A stretch of 64,000 nucleotides of DNA from an uncultured Acidobacteriia bacterium (GCA_903875575.1 CAIQWJ010000073.1:1-64000), one strand, 5' to 3'. Numbered from the stretch's first letter, positions 9,573 through 19,070 are shown. Notes: generated by a model from the sequence alone, not told the origin. Program-made: numbers and translations.

Positions 9573-11279
9573 CTAGTTACCCTCCCCATTCACCAGCACG
9601 TTGCCCGTATCCGCCGCCTGCGAATTCAGATTCGCGCTCCCCCACACGATCGAGTTGCCAAAGACGGTGCCCGATCCCCACACAATCGAATTTCCGAAGA
9701 TCGTGCCCGTCGCCGTCGCAAACAGATTCGACGTCCCCCAAACCATCGAATTGCTCCACACCACTCCGTTCGAACCAGCCGACGAACCCCATATCACCGA
9801 CGAGCCCCAAACGATCGACGAGCCCCACACCATCGACGAGCCGGAGACCAGTTGCACCGCACCCGTCGAAGTGAACGTCATAGCGGGTGACGCCGCGCTC
9901 AGCGCCGCGGGCGCCACATCCGTGTTGAAAAGCGCATTGCCAATATTCAGATAACCCGCTCCAACCGTGAAGACGTCGTACTGCGCCTTGTAAGTGATTC
10001 CCGTCGAAGGGTCCGTATAGCTGCTCGTCGCCGGAAAATGCGTTTTGTCCGCCGTCTTCATCAGCCGAGCCTTTACCTGATTCGGCGTCAGTTCCGGGTG
10101 CTGCTGCAACACCAGGGCCACCGCCGCCGAAACGAACGGCGTCGCCATGCTGGTGCCGCTCAGCTGTATGTAGCTCGTCGAGTTCCCTTTGTTGCCTCCG
10201 TTCTGGTAAAGATTCATCGGAATCCCGGCCTGCGGATTATTGTTGACCATGTTGCTCGCGAGCGAACGCGTCGAATCGATCAGGTTGCCCGGGGCCACCA
10301 GATCGGGCTTCGCCACCATGTCGTATAGCGTCGGCCCCTTCGAACTGTAAGTTGCAATCATGTCGTCGCTCAGCGCCGGCGTACCCATATCCTTCATCGC
10401 CCCCACCGTAATCGCGTATGGGTCGTTGCCCGGAGCCGTAATCGTGCCGTAACCATAAGTGGTCGTCGGGTTCGTGCGGCCGTAGTTGCCCGCCGCCACT
10501 ACCACCACAATGCCGGATCTCCACGCCTGCTCCACCGCCATGCACAGCGGATCCAGCCGATAGCTCTCAAACACCGGCCGGCCCAGCGAAAGATTGATCA
10601 CCCGGATGTTGTAGATGTTTTTCAGAACGATGGCTTGCTCAATGGCGGCAATGACCGCGCTATCGCTGCCCGCCCCGTTCTGATCCAGCACCTGGAGATC
10701 GATCAGATTGACTCCCTGGGCTACCCCCTGAAATGTCCGGAAGAACGCCGCACCCTTCGAATCGTTGCCGCCGCCCGCGATGATGCCAGCCACGTGCGTC
10801 CCATGACCGTAGGCGTCCTGTTTATTCCCCTGAATGAACTGCTGTTCGTAAACAACCTTGCCCACAAGGTCGTTCGAAGGCCCTATGCCGCTGTCGATCA
10901 CAGCAACGCCAACGCCCTTTCCATTGACGTTATAAGAGGCGGCCAGGTTGGCGCCAATGGTGACATCGGCCTGGTCAAGATTGGCCTGTACCGGTCGATC
11001 CGGCGAGATGTAAGCGACGTCGGGATCGCTTGCCAGTTGCGCCAGCGCCGCGGCCGGAATGCTGTAGTGCCGCGCGTTGATTACGCCCAACTCGCGCTTC
11101 AGCGTGCCGCCCATATTGCGGACCGCGTGGCCGTGCGCCTCCGTGGGCTGCGTCCTGTACTGGATAATGACGTCGATATTGCCGGTCCGAGTCCTGCTCA
11201 GTTCCGGCGACAGCTTCCCGCCGGCTGCGAAGGCTACTGCGCAGCTAAGACTGAGGGCGAGAAAGATTAAATGTTTCAT
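9573..11279 (-). CDS. Secreted subtilisin-like (S8) serine peptidase with V-W-G repeat tail
   Basis: This is a 568-residue exported protease. The ATG chosen begins a clear signal peptide (MKHLIFLALSLSCAVAFAAG) and has an AGGAG sequence about 12 bases upstream; a TTG eight codons earlier would only lengthen the N terminus. A propeptide-like inhibitor region follows (about 20-100). The catalytic triad is complete: Asp in VAVIDSGIG (129), His in YGHGTHVAG (159) and Ser in SGTSMATPF (377). The last 100 residues contain at least six copies of a short unit ending V/I-W-G (for example SSIVWG, GNSIVWG), which should form a regular beta structure outside the catalytic domain. This kind of tail is seen in other acidobacterial subtilases. 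The gene is divergent from the TIGR03435 gene. Confidence 0.92.
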   Translation of the reverse strand: MKHLIFLALSLSCAVAFAAGGKLSPELSRTRTGNIDVIIQYRTQPTEAHGHAVRNMGGTLKRELGVINARHYSIPAAALAQLASDPDVAYISPDRPVQANLDQADVTIGANLAASYNVNGKGVGVAVIDSGIGPSNDLVGKVVYEQQFIQGNKQDAYGHGTHVAGIIAGGGNDSKGAAFFRTFQGVAQGVNLIDLQVLDQNGAGSDSAVIAAIEQAIVLKNIYNIRVINLSLGRPVFESYRLDPLCMAVEQAWRSGIVVVVAAGNYGRTNPTTTYGYGTITAPGNDPYAITVGAMKDMGTPALSDDMIATYSSKGPTLYDMVAKPDLVAPGNLIDSTRSLASNMVNNNPQAGIPMNLYQNGGNKGNSTSYIQLSGTSMATPFVSAAVALVLQQHPELTPNQVKARLMKTADKTHFPATSSYTDPSTGITYKAQYDVFTVGAGYLNIGNALFNTDVAPAALSAASPAMTFTSTGAVQLVSGSSMVWGSSIVWGSSVIWGSSAGSNGVVWSNSMVWGTSNLFATATGTIFGNSIVWGSGTVFGNSIVWGSANLNSQAADTGNVLVNGEGN

Positions 11280-11466
11280 TTTGCTCTTGAGCTCCTGTTT
11301 CAAAGCGGTTTTCTTTTATCAGAAGCGTTATCGACATCGTGTGTGGCCGGTAGAGATGAAGGGTTTCAAACCGGTACTGGTACCGAAGGGGGTATTACCG
11401 GGCCCAAACAAAGTCTGCACGGGCGAAGCTGGCTCAGCGTCTCAAAAGCAGAAGGTCCCGACCATC

Positions 11467-12207
11467 ATGCGTACAGCCCTCGCCATACTCGTTTTCAGCA
11501 CCACTGTCGCGTCCGTACTACCGACGCAGGCCCAGACCTTTGACGTTGCTTCAGTGAGAGTGAACCGCTTCGGTGACGGAAGTTCCAGCTACCCATCGCT
11601 CACAAATGGCAGGCTGACTGCGAAAAACGCCACGCTCCGGATGATCCTCCAGACTGCGTATGGCCTCAGTGCACTCCAAATCAACGGCCCGGGCTGGCTG
11701 GACTCAGATCGATATGATCTCGAGGCCAAATCACCTCCCGGCGTTCCGGACACCGAGATCATGCCCATGCTCCAATCCCTGCTCAAGGCCCGGTTTCTGC
11801 TCACGACCCACCGTGAATCCAGGGAAATGCCTGTGTACGATTTGATCGTGGCAAAGGAAGGCCTCAAAGTCTCACCGTTCGACCCCGAACATATTCCGCC
11901 CACGCCACCGCGCAACGGTGCCTCATCCATGATCATCGGCCCCATGACCATGTCTCAGCTTGCCGATCACATGACACCCGCCGCCGGCCGAACGGTTCTA
12001 AACAAGACAGGCCTCGAAGGACGCTATTTCTGCGCGCTGAGCTACAGCCCGCTCGCGGCAGAAGCAACCGGCAGCGCGGCAAATCCGGGCCCCCTGGATA
12101 TCTTCGCCGCCGTCCAGCAACAACTCGGACTCAAGCTGGAGCCTGCAAAAGAGCCCCTCGACATTCTGATCGTCGACCACGCCGAACGAGTGCCAACGGA
12201 GAATTGA
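11467..12207 (+). CDS. TIGR03435 family secreted protein
   Basis: This 246-residue protein begins with a signal peptide ending in TQA/QT, then has the family features: FDVASVRVN near the mature start, NATLRMILQTAYGL, GPGWLDSDRYDLEAK, MLQSLLKARFLLTTHRE, VLNKTGLEGRYFCALSYSP and the C-terminal LDILIVDHAERVPTEN. TIGR03435 proteins are strongly expanded in Solibacter-like acidobacteria and have no known function. The family is sometimes likened to BlaR1 sensor domains, but this copy has no peptidase domain. The ATG at the signal peptide is preferred; the frame stays open upstream but crosses the promoter region of the divergent protease gene. The stop codon touches the stop of the convergent toxin gene with no gap. 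Confidence 0.85.
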   Translation: MRTALAILVFSTTVASVLPTQAQTFDVASVRVNRFGDGSSSYPSLTNGRLTAKNATLRMILQTAYGLSALQINGPGWLDSDRYDLEAKSPPGVPDTEIMPMLQSLLKARFLLTTHRESREMPVYDLIVAKEGLKVSPFDPEHIPPTPPRNGASSMIIGPMTMSQLADHMTPAAGRTVLNKTGLEGRYFCALSYSPLAAEATGSAANPGPLDIFAAVQQQLGLKLEPAKEPLDILIVDHAERVPTEN

Positions 12208-12504
12208 CTACTGACGAAAAAATGCCTCGATGTCCCGGGCTCCATGCAGAACGTGGAGAATGACCACGTCGTCGCCTTCCAGTCGATAAAAAATCACGTG
12301 CTGCCGGATCGGGAAACTACGCAAGCCGGGCCGTAGATCATCCCGCCTGCGTCCGATGTGCGGGTTTTGGGAGAGCAGATAAAGCCGCTCTGTCAGATAC
12401 CCAACGTATTGATCAGCCCTGTCAACGCTGCCGCTCTCTTTTGCGATGTGATACCAGACATCATCCGGATCGGAATCTGCGCTGACGGCGCGTCGGTGCG
12501 CCAC
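12208..12504 (-). CDS. ParE/RelE-like toxin
   Basis: This 98-residue protein has the ParE-type layout: an N-terminal helix pair (AKESGSVDRADQYVGYLTERLYLLSQNP), then HIGRRRDDLRPGLRSFPIRQHVIFYRL and VVILHVLHGARDIEAFF at the C terminus. ParE-type toxins poison gyrase, while RelE relatives cut mRNA; the GRRRDDL...LRSF...HVIFYR pattern favours ParE. It starts with GTG, overlapping the antitoxin stop as TAGTG, so the antitoxin is made first and the toxin is coupled to it. The pair looks complete. Confidence 0.85.
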   Translation of the reverse strand: MAHRRAVSADSDPDDVWYHIAKESGSVDRADQYVGYLTERLYLLSQNPHIGRRRDDLRPGLRSFPIRQHVIFYRLEGDDVVILHVLHGARDIEAFFRQ

Positions 12505-12785
12505 TAGCGTGCCTGCCGCTGTTCTGCGGCAAGACGAGCGCGCCCGCGCTGTCCCACCTCTTCCGCAAGCTGGCGCATCGATTCCTCGGTGATCGCTCGC
12601 ACTTCGCCGCGCGCCAAAGAGGCCTCGGCCATATCAATCGACGCCAGTATCTCCGCACGCCGACGCTCCCGCTCTTCCCACATCAACAGCGCCTGCTGCA
12701 TCGCATCTTCCGGCCCAGTCAGCCGTCCACTCGCTACGGCATCGCGGACGAGAGCTTGCTGGTCGGGAGTGAGTTGAACTTCCAT
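12504..12785 (-). CDS. ParD-like antitoxin
   Basis: This 93-residue acidic and arginine-rich protein starts MEVQLTPDQQALVRDAVASGRL, which is the N-terminal ribbon-helix-helix pattern of ParD-family antitoxins, followed by EDAMQQALLMWEERERRRAEIL. The long charged C terminus should wrap the toxin. It precedes the ParE-like toxin gene by a one-base overlap. Such antitoxins normally bind their own promoter, which would lie just upstream of the start, but I do not see a clear palindrome there. Confidence 0.85.
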   Translation of the reverse strand: MEVQLTPDQQALVRDAVASGRLTGPEDAMQQALLMWEERERRRAEILASIDMAEASLARGEVRAITEESMRQLAEEVGQRGRARLAAEQRQAR

Positions 12786-12828
12786 GCCTCAAGTGTAGGG
12801 GTTCCGTCGCGACCGGTCAAATAGCCCC

Positions 12829-14712
12829 CTACTCCCCCAAAGCAAACGCCACATAAGCCCCCGCCACAGGCTCCGTCGACGCCGGATGCCCCGCCACCGC
12901 ATGCGTATGCGTCGTCGCCCGCGCCGCCGCGCAATACACCACATACTGCTTCCCGCCCACCTCATACACCGCCGGAATCCCCTCCACCGCGGCCTCCACC
13001 TCCGCCTTCCACAACTCTTTCCCCGTCTCCACATCCAGCGCCCGAATATCCCGGTCCCGCGTCCCCGTGAATATCAGCCCTCCCGCCGTCACCACAGGAC
13101 CCACCTTCGGGAAATGCGCCCCCGTATTCGTGATCCCCTTCGCCGCCAACTCCGGCACCTGCCCCAGCGGAATCTGCCACTTGATCGTCCCCGCATTCAG
13201 GTCATAAGCCGTAAACGTCGTCCACGGCGGCTTGATGGCCGATAACCCGCTGCTCGTCACCATAAATCCAAAAGCGCTCTTATAGCGCAGCGTCTTCGGG
13301 TCCCCGGTGGCGTCGCTCGATGAATTTGGCCCCGTCAGCCCGAGCTTCAGCATCGCCGGAAAATCCTTCGACACCACGAACATCGTCCCGTGCTCCGGAT
13401 CAATCGCCGCGCCGCCAAAATTCGCCCCGCCGTTGTTCCCCGGCATCTCAATTGTGTTCTTCAGCCCCGGCGGCGTAAACAGCCCCTCGTTCCGCGCCCC
13501 TTCTATGTCCGCCCGAAACCGCGCCGCCTCCGCCGCATCGTCAATATAAGGACTCAAATCCTTCACCCCAAACGCCTGCCGCGCAAACGGAGGCGGAGCC
13601 GTCGGAAACGGCTGCGTCGGCCAGGCCTCTTCGCCCGGCATGTCCGACTTCGGCACCGGCCTCTCCTCAATCGGCCACAGCGGCTCGCCCGTCACCCGAT
13701 TGAACACATACAGAAATCCCGTCTTCCCCGCCTGCGCCACCACATCCACCATCTGCCCGTTATGCCGCACCGTCATCAGCTTCGGTGCCGTCGCATTGTC
13801 GTAATCCCAGATGTCGTGATGCACCATCTGGAAATGCCACAGCCGCTTGCCCGTCCGCGCATCCAGCGCAAGCAGACAATCGCCAAACAGATTCGCGCCC
13901 TTCCGGTCCGCGCCATAGAAGTTGTACTTTGGGCTCGCCGTCGGCACATACAAAATTCCCCGCGCCACATCTACCGACATCTCCGCCCACGCATTCGCCC
14001 CGCCCACTGTCTTCCACGACGCCTCCGGTGAATTCGGCCACGTCTCATACCCAAACTCGCCCTCATGCGGAATCGTGTGGAAAGTCCACGCCAGCTTGCC
14101 TGTCCGCACGTTGTAAGCCCGAATATCCCCCGGCGCCGAATCATACTCCTGATTCGTAGCGGACCCCACAATAATCAAATCCTCAAACACCCTCCCCGGC
14201 GTCATCGACTGCACCGAGATCTTCGCCACCTCCCGACCCAGCCCTTCCCGCAAATCCACCCGCCCGTCGTTCCCAAACGCCGGCACCGCCATCCCTGTCC
14301 GCGCATCCAGTTCCACCAGATAGTTCGCGTTCGCATAAAGCAACCGCCGCGTGTTCCCATCCGCGCTCTGCCAGTAATTCAGCCCGCGCGTTGTAATGGC
14401 GCCGGCCCCGTTCGGGTGCGACCAAACCTCGCGCCCCGTCGCCGCATTCAGCGCGACGATGGAATTCCCCTTACCCATCACATACATCACGCCATCCACC
14501 ACCACGGGATTGAACAGATACAAACTCCCGTCGCCGATCTTATAACTCCACGCGACCTTCAGCTTGCTCACATTCGTGCGATTGATCTGGCTCAGCGCCG
14601 AATACTGCGAAGCATCCGCGTCGCCGCCGTAATCGCTCCACGTCGTGTGTGGTTTCGGGTTCTGTGCGAGCAGTAGCCCGGAGATCGCAATCGCGCCAAT
14701 GACGTGTTTCAC
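12829..14712 (-). CDS. PQQ-dependent (quinoprotein) dehydrogenase, secreted
   Basis: This 627-residue protein is an eight-bladed quinoprotein propeller of the glucose/alcohol dehydrogenase type, acting outside the cytoplasmic membrane. The repeated tryptophan-docking motifs can be seen (LDARTGKRLWHFQ, LDVETGKELWKAE, FNRVTGEPLWPIEER, LNAATGREVWSHP). The start chosen is a GTG that opens a signal peptide (VKHVIGAIAISGLLLAQN); the frame continues 38 codons upstream but those residues look non-coding and overlap the start of the opposite gene. The mature protein begins with WSDYGGDADASQYSALSQIN, typical of this family. There is no fused cytochrome c domain, so an unlinked electron acceptor is expected. 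The substrate cannot be told from sequence. Confidence 0.88.
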   Translation of the reverse strand: MKHVIGAIAISGLLLAQNPKPHTTWSDYGGDADASQYSALSQINRTNVSKLKVAWSYKIGDGSLYLFNPVVVDGVMYVMGKGNSIVALNAATGREVWSHPNGAGAITTRGLNYWQSADGNTRRLLYANANYLVELDARTGMAVPAFGNDGRVDLREGLGREVAKISVQSMTPGRVFEDLIIVGSATNQEYDSAPGDIRAYNVRTGKLAWTFHTIPHEGEFGYETWPNSPEASWKTVGGANAWAEMSVDVARGILYVPTASPKYNFYGADRKGANLFGDCLLALDARTGKRLWHFQMVHHDIWDYDNATAPKLMTVRHNGQMVDVVAQAGKTGFLYVFNRVTGEPLWPIEERPVPKSDMPGEEAWPTQPFPTAPPPFARQAFGVKDLSPYIDDAAEAARFRADIEGARNEGLFTPPGLKNTIEMPGNNGGANFGGAAIDPEHGTMFVVSKDFPAMLKLGLTGPNSSSDATGDPKTLRYKSAFGFMVTSSGLSAIKPPWTTFTAYDLNAGTIKWQIPLGQVPELAAKGITNTGAHFPKVGPVVTAGGLIFTGTRDRDIRALDVETGKELWKAEVEAAVEGIPAVYEVGGKQYVVYCAAARATTHTHAVAGHPASTEPVAGAYVAFALGE

Positions 14713-14854
14713 ATCCGCGAGTATATCCCCGAACACTCCGGCCCAGCCGGTGCAAACCGCGCCCCGCCGCCCATTATCGGAACGCAATCCGCCGGTCGCC
14801 CGCGGGGGCTGGAGCCTGCGAGCCACAACTCACCCTGAGATAGACTTCAATCGG

Positions 14855-16963
14855 ATGCCGGACATCGCTTCGATTCGTCGGCGCGCAGCACTCCTTTACC
14901 GGGGGCGTCAACTCCCCCCTGACAGTATCGACACCGGGGCGTACGAGAGCTTCCACATTCTCCTCATGAATGTGCTCCTCTGGGTCTGCGTTGAGGAATG
15001 TGTCGTCATCCCCCTATTTGCGGCCCGCAAACTCGCCGCCGCAATTCTGGTATTCATCGTGGGCGTGATCGCCCTGGTCTCGCTCTCCAGACTGCGACGA
15101 AGAAAGCTGCGTGCCGCCGCCTTTCTGTTTCTGAGCACGATGTGGTGTATCGCCGGCTTCATGTTTCTCCTGAGCGGCGGCGTCCGCGGTCCCGCCCCCG
15201 TCATGCTGCTGGTTGTCCTGATCGAAGTCACCTGGCTGCTGGGCCGCACCGCCGCCTTCGCCTTCGCTGGTGCCACCGTGACTCTCCTGTTTGTGGACGC
15301 TTTGATGGCGCAGTTGGGCCACTCGCCCCCTGCCTACTTTCCTGGTCCGCCCCTGGCACTCTGGGCCACTGAGGCCCTGGTCATCATCCAGGCCGTCGGC
15401 CCGGTATTGAACATTGTCGAAGTGCTGAAGAAGCAGGTCTCGGCCCTTCGCGATAGCGAGGAGCGCTTTCGAAGCATCTCCGACGCTTCTTTCGAGGGCA
15501 TCATGATCCACGACCGCGGCGTGATCCTCGATGCCAATCTCGCGTTTGCCCGCTTGTTCGGCTATGAACGGCTCGAAGACCTGATTGGCCGAAACGGCCC
15601 CGATCTACTGCTCACCCCGGAATCGCGTGCGCGCGTTCAGAGGCGAATGGAACTCCAGGAAACCGGAATCATTGAGTTGACCGGCATCAGGAAGGACGGC
15701 GCATTGATTACCGCCGAGACCGAAACAAGGCTTGTGAAGCATTTCGGACGCGACGCCAGAATCGTTGCCTGGCGGGACATCTCAGAGCGCAGACGTGCGG
15801 AACTCGAGAAGGAGGAACTGGAGGCCCGTCTCAATCAGGCTCACAAGATGGAGTCGATCGGTCGCCTGGCCGGTGGCATCGCCCATGACTTTAACAATTT
15901 ACTGACGGTCATCAACGGCTATAGCGATATGCTGGTCCGGCAAATCGACAACCCGGGCCGGAAATACGCCGAAGAAATCCTTCTTGCCGGCGGAACCGCC
16001 GCCAGTCTGACCAGTCAGCTCCTTGCCTTCAGCCGCAGCGACGTAACGCCTCCAGAGCGGGTTTTCGTGAATCAGCTGGTGAAGGAATCCGGAGACATGC
16101 TCGAACGCCTCGTGGGCGAACACATCGCCGTTAGAACATGGCTCCACGCGTCCCCCGATGCTGTCTCCGCCAATCCCAATCAGCTCCGCCAGTGCCTGAT
16201 GAACCTCGCCGTCAATGGCCGCGATGCCATGCCGCACGGCGGTCACCTGTCCATCCATACCGACAATGTCGATATCGCCCCGCACGAACTGCAGCCCGGC
16301 AGCAGCGGAACTCCAGGCCCCTATATCCGTCTATCCGTGCGCGACACCGGAATCGGCATGGACGAGGAAACCCGCCGCCGTATCTTTGAGCCCTTCTTCA
16401 CCACAAAGCCCCCCCACCAGGGTGTGGGCCTCGGCCTCTCCACGGTCTACGGAATTGTCAACCGCTGGGATGGTTTCCTGACGGTGACGAGCGAGCCCGG
16501 TAAAGGCTCGGCGTTCTGTATCTACCTCCCTCTGAACATCACCCCCCATGCGCCGGGAATTACGACCCAACCGGAGCCCGGACCTCTTGCCGTGCCTTCA
16601 GAAACGGTATTAGTGGTGGAAGTTCAGGACATCGTGCGTAAAGTCGTCGCCGAATTCCTGCGCACCGCGGGTTACCATGTACTCGAAGCCGGCAATGGAT
16701 TGGATGCACTGGCCCGCATCGAAAGTTCGCCCACCGATATCCATCTGATGATGACCGACGTCATGATGCCAGGCATGCGTGGCACCGAACTCGCCGCAAG
16801 AGCCAGAATCCTTCGTCCATCCCTGAAGGTACTGCTCATGACAGGCTACGCCGATGATCCCGTCGGCACCGCCGATATGCCGCATGGCGTGGACGAAGTC
16901 ATCATGAAGCCCTTTTCGTCGGAAGCTCTCGAAGCCCGCATGCGAGAGCTCCTCCATCGCTGA
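14855..16963 (+). CDS. Hybrid sensor histidine kinase (membrane, PAS, HisKA, ATPase, receiver)
   Basis: This 702-residue kinase has about five N-terminal membrane helices (residues 35-190), a PAS domain (about 200-310), then a HisKA segment with the phospho-histidine in GGIAHDFNN (His344), a HATPase domain with DTGIGMDEETRRRIFEPFFTTK-like N and F boxes split over that region, and a C-terminal receiver. The receiver keeps the phospho-acceptor Asp635 (MMTDVMMPG) and Lys685, but the usual acidic pair near its start reads VVEVQD, so one of the two Mg-binding residues is Val590. The ATG at the MPDIASIR start is preferred since upstream codons overlap the divergent dehydrogenase. No DNA-binding partner is adjacent. 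Confidence 0.88.
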   Translation: MPDIASIRRRAALLYRGRQLPPDSIDTGAYESFHILLMNVLLWVCVEECVVIPLFAARKLAAAILVFIVGVIALVSLSRLRRRKLRAAAFLFLSTMWCIAGFMFLLSGGVRGPAPVMLLVVLIEVTWLLGRTAAFAFAGATVTLLFVDALMAQLGHSPPAYFPGPPLALWATEALVIIQAVGPVLNIVEVLKKQVSALRDSEERFRSISDASFEGIMIHDRGVILDANLAFARLFGYERLEDLIGRNGPDLLLTPESRARVQRRMELQETGIIELTGIRKDGALITAETETRLVKHFGRDARIVAWRDISERRRAELEKEELEARLNQAHKMESIGRLAGGIAHDFNNLLTVINGYSDMLVRQIDNPGRKYAEEILLAGGTAASLTSQLLAFSRSDVTPPERVFVNQLVKESGDMLERLVGEHIAVRTWLHASPDAVSANPNQLRQCLMNLAVNGRDAMPHGGHLSIHTDNVDIAPHELQPGSSGTPGPYIRLSVRDTGIGMDEETRRRIFEPFFTTKPPHQGVGLGLSTVYGIVNRWDGFLTVTSEPGKGSAFCIYLPLNITPHAPGITTQPEPGPLAVPSETVLVVEVQDIVRKVVAEFLRTAGYHVLEAGNGLDALARIESSPTDIHLMMTDVMMPGMRGTELAARARILRPSLKVLLMTGYADDPVGTADMPHGVDEVIMKPFSSEALEARMRELLHR

Positions 16964-17025
16964 GCCCCTCGCAGCCCCCGCCAAATCCGTAGTATCATGA
17001 CCCTGGTCCGACACCTCAACCACCC

Positions 17026-18138
17026 ATGAAACTCCACCCCTCCGCCGCCATCCTCCTTGCCCTTTCGCTCCCCCTCTCCCAGGCCCAATCCCCACGCCCC
17101 GCCGCCACCACGCTGCACCACTACCTCTACGTCGCCAACCCCGGCACCCGCAACTACGTCGAATACGGCGGCACCGGTATCACCATCTTTGACATCGACA
17201 ACCACTACAAATTCGTCCGCCGCCTGCCCACCTGGAAAGTCACCGAAGGCCACGAACCCGAAAACGTCAAAGGCATCGCCGCCAGCGCCCAAACCGGCCG
17301 CATCTACGTCACCTCTCTCACCCGCGTCATGGCCCTCGACGCCATTACCGGCCGCGTCATCTGGGACAAAGCCTATGAAGGCGGCTGTGACCGCCTCGCC
17401 ATCTCGCCCGATGGCAAACTCCTCTACGTCCCCCAACTCGAAGGCCCCCAATGGCACGTCGTCGACGCCGCCACCGGCGACGTCATCAAAACCATCGAAA
17501 CCAAATCCGGCTCCCACAACACTATCTACTCAGCCGATGGCAGCCACGTCTACCTCGCCGGCCTCAAATCCCCCTGGCTCTCCATAGCCGACACCAAAAC
17601 CCACACGGTCACCAGCCAGGTCGGCCCCTTTGCCGACTTCATCCGACCCTTCACCGTCAACGGTGCCGATACCCTGGTCTACGTCAACACCAACGGTCTC
17701 CTCGGTTTCGAAATCGGCGACCTCAAAACGGGTCTCAAGCTCGCCCACGTCGAAGTGAAGGGCTATGAAAAGGGTGAAGTGAAGCGCCACGGTTGCCCCG
17801 CCCACGGCATAGCCCTGACCCACGATGAAAAAGAAATCTGGCTGGCCGATTGCCACAACACCGCTATCCACATCTTCGACAACACCGTCATGCCCCCGGT
17901 GCAAACCACCACCATCAAAGCCCGCGACTGCGTAGGCTGGCTCAGCACGAGCCTGGACGGCCGTTACGTCTACTCCTCAACCGGCGAAATCATAGACGTC
18001 AACACGAAAAAGGTAGTCGCGACACTGACGGACGAGCTGGGACGTCAGGTGCAAAGCGAGAAAATGCTGGACGTCTACATCGCGAACGGCAAGGTTACGA
18101 AGGTTGGTAACCAATTTGGGGTGGGCATGAAGCCTTAG
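17026..18138 (+). CDS. YncE-like beta-propeller protein, secreted
   Basis: This 370-residue protein has a signal peptide (MKLHPSAAILLALSLPLSQA) and a seven-blade propeller pattern: LYVANPG, GITIFDIDN, GRIYVTSLTRVMALDAITG, GCDRLAISPDGKLLYVPQLEG, VVDAATGDVIKTIE and ALTHDEKEIWLADCHNTAIHIFDN. YncE-type propellers are binding or surface proteins, and relatives are often encoded near quinoprotein dehydrogenases, one of which lies 2.3 kb away on the other strand. No catalytic residues are evident. The coding strand is extremely C-rich at third positions, as in its neighbours, so the antisense frame is also open but not real. Confidence 0.85.
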   Translation: MKLHPSAAILLALSLPLSQAQSPRPAATTLHHYLYVANPGTRNYVEYGGTGITIFDIDNHYKFVRRLPTWKVTEGHEPENVKGIAASAQTGRIYVTSLTRVMALDAITGRVIWDKAYEGGCDRLAISPDGKLLYVPQLEGPQWHVVDAATGDVIKTIETKSGSHNTIYSADGSHVYLAGLKSPWLSIADTKTHTVTSQVGPFADFIRPFTVNGADTLVYVNTNGLLGFEIGDLKTGLKLAHVEVKGYEKGEVKRHGCPAHGIALTHDEKEIWLADCHNTAIHIFDNTVMPPVQTTTIKARDCVGWLSTSLDGRYVYSSTGEIIDVNTKKVVATLTDELGRQVQSEKMLDVYIANGKVTKVGNQFGVGMKP

Positions 18139-18297
18139 CGAAGTGAACGGTTACAACTGGCAGGCGGGGCGGTTACGTGGAGCGAGCGACCGTGACAGTG
18201 CCCACGGCATGCGGGTCCGGCGGAAGGAATAGTGACTGGTCCGCTCCGGGCGGAAACCCAGGGGCAGGGCCGAAGCCCCGCCCCACAGCGTACCCGG

Positions 18298-19032
18298 TCA
18301 GAATTGCTTGATGCGTATGTTTTTGACTTCCATCTTCATGCCGGACTTGGTGACGTGAAGCTGAACTCCGATGACGCCATCCATTTTGCGGTTGGCCTTG
18401 TCGTCGTCCACCGTAACGCTCATCACGTGGCCGTTGATAATGTGAATCAAGGTATTGCCGCGGGCGATGATGTGAATTTCATTCCAGTCGCTGGCGTTGA
18501 TAAAACCCTTCAGCACATTGCTGTCACCAAGGGATCCGACCGACCCGGGCTTACCGCCATCCGGAACGTAGGCGATCTGCCCGCGCAGAGACACGAAACC
18601 GCGGTTGCGCTCCTCATATAACTGGCCGGTGTAGGTCTGTGCGACGTCCATATCGGCCTGATAGCCCTTCAGCACATACTTCGCGACTTCCGGCAGTTCG
18701 ACGCTGCGGTACTGCACGCCACTATTGGCCTCCGGGCCGGTGAGCTTGTACTGCATCTTGAATTCGAAATCGCCCGGCTTGCCACCGCGCCAGATCAGGA
18801 AGGTATTCTGCTTCGGCTGGTGGTCGGCTTTGGTTTCCCCGATCATCTCGCCGTTTTCCACGCGCCAAAAGTCGGTATCGCCATCCCAGCCGTTCATTGT
18901 CCTGCCGTCGAAGATGGATTGAAAGCCGGTTTCGGCCAGCGGCGGCACCTGCGTCTGGCCATACAGGCCAGCGGCGGTCAGCAGCGCGGCCACCGCGCCG
19001 ATGGCGAAAGAATTCGTTTTCGATGTGAGCAT
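18298..19032 (-). CDS. DUF1080 (3-keto-disaccharide hydrolase-like) secreted protein
   Basis: This 244-residue protein has a signal peptide followed by the DUF1080 fold: GFQSIFDGRTMNGWDGD at the start of the mature chain, FWRVENGEMIGET, FLIWRGGKPGDFEFKMQYKL, NSGVQYRS, and at the end WNEIHIIARGNTLIHIINGHVM with GVIGLQLH-like GVIGVQLHVTKSG. The fold is a concanavalin-like jelly roll. Relatives in Bacteroidetes and Planctomycetes hydrolyse 3-keto-glycosides, and others bind carbohydrates. The gene is single, upstream of the ABC exporter with a short gap and read in the same direction. Confidence 0.88.
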   Translation of the reverse strand: MLTSKTNSFAIGAVAALLTAAGLYGQTQVPPLAETGFQSIFDGRTMNGWDGDTDFWRVENGEMIGETKADHQPKQNTFLIWRGGKPGDFEFKMQYKLTGPEANSGVQYRSVELPEVAKYVLKGYQADMDVAQTYTGQLYEERNRGFVSLRGQIAYVPDGGKPGSVGSLGDSNVLKGFINASDWNEIHIIARGNTLIHIINGHVMSVTVDDDKANRKMDGVIGVQLHVTKSGMKMEVKNIRIKQF

Positions 19033-19070
19033 AGTTTAGATCCCCCGGAAAATTATCATATGCCATTCGG

